From: JBCCMB01 sp039026555
GTDB taxonomy: Bacteria; Pseudomonadota; Alphaproteobacteria; Caulobacterales; Hyphomonadaceae
Assembly (NCBI GenBank): GCA_039026555.1
Contig: JBCCMB010000127.1
Span: 1-8,126 of the forward strand
Reading direction: 5' to 3'
DNA length: 8,126 nt
Shown here: one piece after another, positions 7,227 through 8,126 of the stretch
Position numbering within the stretch: the first letter of the stretch is position 1
Layout of the letters: each line of letters starts with the position of its first letter
Made by a program: the position numbers and the translations under genes
The notes under the pieces: generated by a model
Databases searched by the model: none
Told to the model about the DNA's origin: nothing
Seen by the model: only the letters and a program-made list of their open reading frames with translations

Positions 7227-7275
7227 CAGTTTGCGCATGTAACAATTGCTTCAACCCCAAAAAAAATGTTTATTT

Positions 7276-7755
7276 ATGACCGACGCTCGATCCCGCGCAC
7301 TTGCAGCCTGTCTAGAAACAGCTTTGTCATTCGGCACACTTAATGTCGGTTTGCGTGAGTATGAACGTCAAACCGATGTGAGTGCTCGCATGCTTGTTCA
7401 CTATTTTCGTGATAAGGATGGGCTAAAGGCGGCCTTGCTTGAGGAAATAGAAGCCAGACTGAGAAGCGAAATAGAAGGGGCCCTTCAGGACGGACGGCAG
7501 TCGCTCTCAGATGTAGCAACAGCCTTCTCTCGGCCCGACCGTGCAAGCTTGCGTTGTTTGTTAAGGGTCGCTCTTCACGATGCGTTAGGTGGGGACAACG
7601 CGACGAGCCGAGTATTGCTAGAAGAGCGGCGGCGTTGGCGACAAATGTTAAACAAAATCGTTCCAAAAGAAGAGGTCGAGAAAACCCTTTTTTGTCTTGT
7701 GGGTGCTGCGGTCGATGCACTCCTTTCCGATCCAATTGGAGATTTCACGAATTAG
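7276..7755 (+). CDS. Small TetR/AcrR-family transcriptional regulator
   Basis: A predicted dimeric DNA-binding repressor released by a small ligand. From ATG 7276 it has 159 residues, shorter than the usual 180-200. The N-terminal half is a TetR helix-turn-helix: SRALAACLETALSFG (helix 1), LREYERQTDVSARMLVHYF (turn and recognition helix) and RDKDGLKAALLEE (start of helix 4), following the family pattern GVSxxxLYxHFxxKxxL. The C-terminal half is helical and should hold the dimer and ligand surface, but it ends early after AAVDALLSDPIGDFTN, so the last helix may be missing or reduced. ATG 7276 is the only in-frame ATG before the domain (TTG 7246 is an alternative), and it has no visible ribosome site, only an A-run at 7259-7266. 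The ligand is unknown; the likely targets are itself and the divergent membrane-protein gene. Confidence 0.87.
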   Translation: MTDARSRALAACLETALSFGTLNVGLREYERQTDVSARMLVHYFRDKDGLKAALLEEIEARLRSEIEGALQDGRQSLSDVATAFSRPDRASLRCLLRVALHDALGGDNATSRVLLEERRRWRQMLNKIVPKEEVEKTLFCLVGAAVDALLSDPIGDFTN

Positions 7756-7763
7756 GTAAGGTG

Positions 7764-7783
7764 CGCTGCATCTGTTTGCAGCG
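7764..7783. repeat. Hairpin just after the TetR gene
   Basis: CGCTGCA (7764-7770) and TGCAGCG (7777-7783) form a perfect 7-bp stem with a 6-base loop, eight bases after the TAG stop. No T run follows, so it may be a weak terminator or a transcript-end stabiliser. Confidence 0.4.
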
Positions 7784-8019
7784 TCCGGCTATAAAGCGGT
7801 TAAGGTTCGCACTGTCCTAGCCTCAGACACTTCCCGACGTCTGTTTTATACTCTTTGTACAAATTACTTTTTCAATAATACTACTGCACTACAGCATTAA
7901 ACCGCTGCGCTGAATAAACCAACCTAGGCGTTTGGCGTCCGTTCATCGAAGTCCAAGCAAACGATTTCGGTAGCTGGGGAGTGTTCAGTCCACTAGTCCG
8001 TGTAAACACTTATATCCTT
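7784..8019. other. Stretch without a recognised gene
   Basis: AT-rich DNA with frequent stops in the frames I followed. Short minus-strand open pieces exist, but none shows a recognisable motif or start site. I see no RNA gene, repeat array or clear promoter here. Confidence 0.5.
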
Positions 8020-8126
8020 TCAATATAACGCCGAAAGTGTCCGGACGAGATAGGCTAGCCGCCAGCTCTTCTGCACATAGCGCTCTATTTCCCGAACAGG
8101 ATGGCCAGAAGGCTTCTGCGAAATAG
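8020..8126 (-). CDS. Tail of an unassigned minus-strand frame (start off window)
   Basis: A minus-strand frame is open from the right edge to TGA (8022-8020), giving about 34 codons. It contains KPSGHPVREIERYVQKS and then WRLAYLVRTLSALY before the stop. The GH...REIERY spacing faintly recalls the final His and Tyr region of tyrosine recombinases (GHxxLREVERYT), but it is one residue short between His and Tyr, and the following segment does not match well. It may be a real gene end, a decayed integrase end, or chance. The rest of the frame lies outside the window. Confidence 0.28.
   Translation of the reverse strand, partial: ISQKPSGHPVREIERYVQKSWRLAYLVRTLSALY

Noticed and set aside
7259..7266. 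A-run before the TetR start as a regulatory or slippage element
   Set aside because: Eight A residues alone do not support a function, and they lie outside the chosen coding start.
7340..7735. Minus-strand frame opposite the TetR gene
   Set aside because: It mirrors the regulator's helix-turn-helix coding region and has a His/Arg-rich shadow composition.
7764..7783. Hairpin after the TetR gene as a full Rho-independent terminator
   Set aside because: The stem is perfect but no T run follows, so it is kept only as a hairpin.
1..8126. CRISPR array, tRNA or rRNA gene, or a defence or biosynthetic cluster
   Set aside because: No regularly spaced repeats, no tRNA-like or rRNA-like stretches, and no proteins of those systems were found on either strand.

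Overview
The window reads as chromosomal DNA of a moderately GC-rich proteobacterium. The efflux proteins and the codon choice suggest an alphaproteobacterium, but this is an inference from protein style; there is no rRNA or other taxonomic marker. The first 6.3 kb is dense and GC-rich, while the last 1.5 kb is visibly richer in A+T and more loosely packed.

Positions 1-217 hold the C-terminal DNA-binding domain of a LuxR/NarL-type response regulator whose receiver domain lies off the left edge. After a 124-base spacer carrying overlapping inverted and direct repeats (299-330) comes a complete three-gene efflux operon: an outer-membrane channel lipoprotein (about 342-1889), a periplasmic adaptor (1879-3099) and an inner-membrane RND permease (3114-6269). 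The genes overlap or lie 14 bases apart, so they are almost certainly co-transcribed. Their products should assemble into one tripartite pump driven by the proton gradient, moving substrate from the periplasm or inner membrane to the outside. The LuxR-type regulator is the obvious candidate controller, but the sequence does not prove this.

Positions 6270-6769 contain no intact gene. The stretch holds a GC-rich potential fold, a short minus-strand frame of unknown origin, and a clear decayed 3' end of an IS3-family transposase (6463-6656) with one frameshift and one nonsense codon. The composition changes at this relic, which suggests an old insertion or rearrangement scar.

To the right lies a compact divergent pair: a four-helix membrane protein resembling DUF5367 (6770-7192, minus) and a small TetR-type repressor (7276-7755, plus). 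The 83-base gap between them contains a perfect 18-bp palindrome (7209-7226) and a separate copy of its half-site, a classic layout for a TetR regulator controlling itself and its divergent neighbour. From 7756 to the right edge there is AT-rich DNA with one small hairpin. At the edge is the tail of an open minus-strand frame that I cannot assign with confidence.

I see no CRISPR array, RNA gene or clearly new multi-gene system. The most useful items are the TetR/DUF5367 operator, the repeat cluster before the pump operon, and the IS3 relic at the composition boundary.
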